NCBI GenBank assembly: GCA_964648215.1
Contig: CAZYMF010000213.1
Span: 1-8,196, forward strand
Origin: CAZYMF01 sp964648215
Lineage (GTDB): Bacteria > Desulfobacterota > Binatia > HRBIN30 > JACQVA1
DNA: 8,196 nt
Reading direction: 5' to 3'
Below the pieces are notes generated by a model, which saw nothing but the letters and a program-made list of their open reading frames with translations, searched no databases and had not been told where the DNA came from. The number at the start of each line of letters is the position of its first letter. Within the stretch, counting starts at the first letter, position 1. Below, in pieces: positions 6,319 to 8,196 of the stretch. The translations under genes and the position numbers were made by a program.

Positions 6319-7944
6319 TCATCTTCTTCGAATCACCTGCCCCGCGCGGGAGGCGCGGTCGAACTTGCCGTTGCGCACCACCACGGCACCGTTGAGGACG
6401 ACGGTCTCGATGCCGCTGGGCGAGCGATTGGGGGCGCGCCGGGTGGTGTTGTCCCCGACGCTGGCGGGGTCGAAGACGACCAGGTCGGCGGCCAGGCCCT
6501 TGGCGAGGCGGCCGCGATCGGCCAGGCCCATGCGGTCGGCGGAGTAGCCGGTCATGCGCCGGATGGCTTCGGCGAGCGAGAGCAGCTTGAGCTCGCGCAC
6601 GTAGCGTCCGAGCAGGCGCGGGAAGGTGCCGTAGGAGGCGGGGTTGTCGAAGCCGTTGCCGGTGAGGATGGTGTCGGTCTCGAAGCAGGTGCGCCCGTGC
6701 TGCAGCACCTTGCGCAGGCTGGTCTCCTCGTCGTCGCGCCCGCTGTAGTTCCAGTTGATGATGCGCGTCTGGCTGCCGAGCTCGCCGACGAGATCGAGGT
6801 AGGTCTCGGTCGGGTCGTTGCCGCGCTCGCGCGCGATCTCGGCGATGGTCATGCCCTCGTAGCGCGCCACCTCGGGGTTGGGCACCCACAGGATCTGCGT
6901 GTCCTCCCAGCGCATGCCGAGGTGGGGCAGCACCCAGTTCAGGGTGCCGGCGGCGCGCTGGCGCTGCTCGGGGTCGGTGACCGCCTCGCGCAGATTGGGC
7001 AGCGTCCACGGCGGCATGAAGACGACCAGCGTGGTGTTGCCGCCGACGTAGGGGAACGCGTCCCAGGCGATGTCGACGCCGTCGGCGACGAGGTGCTCGA
7101 GATGCTCGAGCACGCGATCGGTGGTCGGCCAGGTGGTGTCGCCGACGAAGATCAGGTGCGAGTGCTGCACCGGCACGCCGTGGGCGCGGAAGACCGCGGC
7201 GGTCTCGTCCACCGCCCGCAGGTTGGTCGGCACCTGCTCCGGATCATCGAGGCCGCCGAGGGCGATGTAGCTGCGCGCGTGCGAGGTGTAGACGCCGCGG
7301 CGCTCCTTGAGCGGTGCGGTGACGCCGACGAGCTCGTCGACATCGGCAAACACGCCCGGCGCATAGCCAAGGCCGGTGGACAGGCCGATGGCGCCCTCGT
7401 CGAGCGCGGCCCGCACCAGATCCGCCATCGCCGCGGTCTCCTCGGCGTTGGCGGGCGCGCCGTCGATCTGCTTGACGGCGGCGCGCACCGTGCCGTGGCC
7501 GACGAGCTGGGCCAGGTTGAGCGCCAGGCCCTGACCCTCGAGGCGATCGAGAAACTCGCCCATGCCCGACCAGCGGTAGTCGAGGTCGTGGTCGTGCAGC
7601 ATGCGTCCCACCAGCGGCAGCAGCTCGCGGTTGCCCGGCACGAACGGCGCTGGCGAGCAGCCGCAGTTGCCGCCGACGATGGTGGTGATGCCCTGCTCCA
7701 GCAGCGGCGCCAGCACGGCGCCGTGGTCCGCGTGCGGGATCACCCAGTCGCTGTGCGAGTGCATGTCGATGAAGCCGGGGGCGATCACCTTGCCGGCGCA
7801 GTCGACGACCTGGCGCGCGCCCGCCTGGCCGAGATCGCCGACGGCGGCGATGCGTCCGCCGCTGATGCCGACCGAGCCGTCGGTGCCCTCGGCGCCGGTG
7901 CCGTCGACGATGGTTCCCTTCTCGAGGATGAGGTCGAAGTCCAT
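6319..7944 (-). CDS. N-acyl-D-amino-acid deacylase (D-aminoacylase family)
   Basis: A 541-residue amidohydrolase-superfamily enzyme that likely cleaves N-acyl-D-amino acids to a free D-amino acid and a carboxylate, or a related N-acyl substrate. An N-terminal beta domain (LILEKGTIVDGTG, 5-17) leads to APGFIDMHSHSDW with metal ligands His62 and His64. GGNCGCS carries Cys94 at the family's conserved zinc cysteine. SHARSY gives His222, VQHSHL His263 and CFETDTIL Asp424, the likely catalytic acid/base. SYGTFPRLLGRYVREL (437-452) and the closing RGRLAKGLAADLVVFDP (478-493) are standard. The usual H-P-R before GTFPR reads N-P-A-S here, so side-chain preference may differ. Length is in the family range; no signal peptide is seen. 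I chose the ATG at 7944 because MDFDLIL starts the beta domain. An upstream in-frame TTG (7980) adds 12 unlikely residues, and neither has a good ribosome binding site. The gene is flanked on both sides by heptad-repeat islands. Confidence 0.9.
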   Translation of the reverse strand: MDFDLILEKGTIVDGTGAEGTDGSVGISGGRIAAVGDLGQAGARQVVDCAGKVIAPGFIDMHSHSDWVIPHADHGAVLAPLLEQGITTIVGGNCGCSPAPFVPGNRELLPLVGRMLHDHDLDYRWSGMGEFLDRLEGQGLALNLAQLVGHGTVRAAVKQIDGAPANAEETAAMADLVRAALDEGAIGLSTGLGYAPGVFADVDELVGVTAPLKERRGVYTSHARSYIALGGLDDPEQVPTNLRAVDETAAVFRAHGVPVQHSHLIFVGDTTWPTTDRVLEHLEHLVADGVDIAWDAFPYVGGNTTLVVFMPPWTLPNLREAVTDPEQRQRAAGTLNWVLPHLGMRWEDTQILWVPNPEVARYEGMTIAEIARERGNDPTETYLDLVGELGSQTRIINWNYSGRDDEETSLRKVLQHGRTCFETDTILTGNGFDNPASYGTFPRLLGRYVRELKLLSLAEAIRRMTGYSADRMGLADRGRLAKGLAADLVVFDPASVGDNTTRRAPNRSPSGIETVVLNGAVVVRNGKFDRASRAGQVIRRR

Positions 7945-7996
7945 GCGCCCGACGATCGCACGAACGTGGGCCCGCGGCAACGGGGTCGACCGGCGC

Positions 7997-8095
7997 GCGA
8001 AAGCTGCAAGCTCCGTGGAAGCTGCAAGCTACGAGGCACAAGCTTCAAGGTGGAGAAGACTCTTCGTCTTGCCGCTTGCAGCTTGTAGCTTGCAA
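7997..8095. repeat. Large inverted heptad-repeat island upstream of the deacylase
   Basis: The right half is four uninterrupted 7-nt units: CTTGCCG (8068), CTTGCAG (8075), CTTGTAG (8082) and CTTGCAA (8089). The left half carries the complementary units, CTGCAAG at 8004 and again at 8022, with degenerate ones around them (CTACGAG 8029, GCACAAG 8036, CTTCAAG 8043). It can also be read as an 18-nt direct repeat (8001-8018 and 8019-8036, 16 of 18 identical). GCTTGCAGCTT (8074-8084) is the exact reverse complement of 8001-8011 and of 8019-8029, so alternative hairpins compete. AAGAC/GTCTT around 8056-8070 can close the apex. It lies in the gap before the leftward deacylase and just upstream of a rightward promoter. 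Confidence 0.8.
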
Positions 8096-8107
8096 CTATT
8101 CTTGTTC

Positions 8108-8135
8108 TTGACAATCCGGCGGCGCCGCATAAGCT
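8108..8135 (+). promoter_or_regulatory. Candidate sigma70 promoter firing out of the right edge
   Basis: A perfect TTGACA (8108-8113) is followed after 16 bases by TAAGCT (8130-8135), which keeps the three most conserved -10 positions (T, A and final T). Transcription would start near 8142 and run rightward to a gene beyond the window. It starts 12 bases after the repeat island, so the island would lie just upstream of RNA polymerase. Confidence 0.5.
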
Positions 8136-8196
8136 GTCGCGCAGAATCCCCGGAGATCCCCATACGGCCGCGGAATACCGATCGGTGCGTCGCCAC
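8136..8196. other. Right edge, no gene seen
   Basis: No start codon with a ribosome binding site is seen on either strand in these last 61 bases. They are probably the 5' untranslated leader of a rightward gene that begins outside the window. Confidence 0.4.

Noticed and set aside
6649..6687. Apparent loss of the catalytic Asp of the deacylase (T-G-N-G instead of G-S-D-G).
   Set aside because: Aligning from the GTFPR motif backwards places E-T-D (Asp424) at the S-D position, so the residue is kept.
6697..8088. Long open frame on the plus strand across the deacylase gene.
   Set aside because: Composition (runs of Ala, Val, Gly, Asp, His) is that of an antisense shadow of a GC-rich gene. It has no domain, and the minus strand carries a complete family-matching enzyme.
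6240..8095. Heptad islands as CRISPR repeats or transposon ends.
   Set aside because: The units are only 7 nt with no unique spacers of regular length. There is no transposase gene, target-site duplication or matching pair of termini, since the two islands differ in sequence.

Overview
This looks like chromosomal DNA from a high-GC, free-living, probably Gram-negative bacterium. The supporting signs are very GC-rich codon usage, near-consensus Shine-Dalgarno sites (AAAAGGAG, AGGAG, AAGGGAG), sigma70-like promoters and a proteobacterial-type YqgE/AlgH protein. The mix of crotonase, amidohydrolase, D-aminoacylase and DUF2889 genes would suit an uncultivated soil or water lineage of the former Deltaproteobacteria or Binatota type. 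That placement is a guess; nothing in the window is a phylogenetic marker. There is no phage, transposase, CRISPR array, tRNA or rRNA.

Layout, left to right. (1) Positions 5-1811, rightward: a two-gene unit of a GNAT-fold N-acetyltransferase and a GTG-started type II haloacid-dehalogenase-like HAD hydrolase. (2) 1808-1832: a 16-nt palindrome plus 7-nt direct repeats, lying in a convergent junction and overlapping the HAD stop codon. (3) 1846-2643, leftward: a crotonase whose active-site pattern fits a delta3,delta2-enoyl-CoA isomerase better than a hydratase, with its own promoter and a strong ribosome binding site. (4) 2755-3318, rightward: a DUF2889-family protein, divergent from the isomerase. 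(5) 3346-5597, leftward: a probable operon of an exported DUF4380 (galactose-mutarotase-like fold) protein followed by a metal-dependent amidohydrolase. (6) 5672-6238, rightward: YqgE/AlgH. (7) 6240-6314: an inverted heptad-repeat island filling the convergent junction. (8) 6319-7944, leftward: an N-acyl-D-amino-acid deacylase. (9) 7997-8095: a second, larger inverted heptad-repeat island, then a TTGACA-type promoter pointing out of the right edge.

The genes read as general catabolic housekeeping: acyl-CoA isomerisation, amide hydrolysis, D-amino-acid release and dehalogenation-like hydrolysis. They sit in short transcription units with no sign of a single pathway. The most unusual signal is in the non-coding DNA. 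Three of the intergenic gaps contain small inverted repeats built from tandem 7-nt units. The unit sequence differs at each site, but at the two larger sites the units fit a shared template, C-T-T-(T/G)-N-A-(C/G). These two bracket the deacylase gene. I found no gene cluster that I would call a new defence or biosynthetic system.
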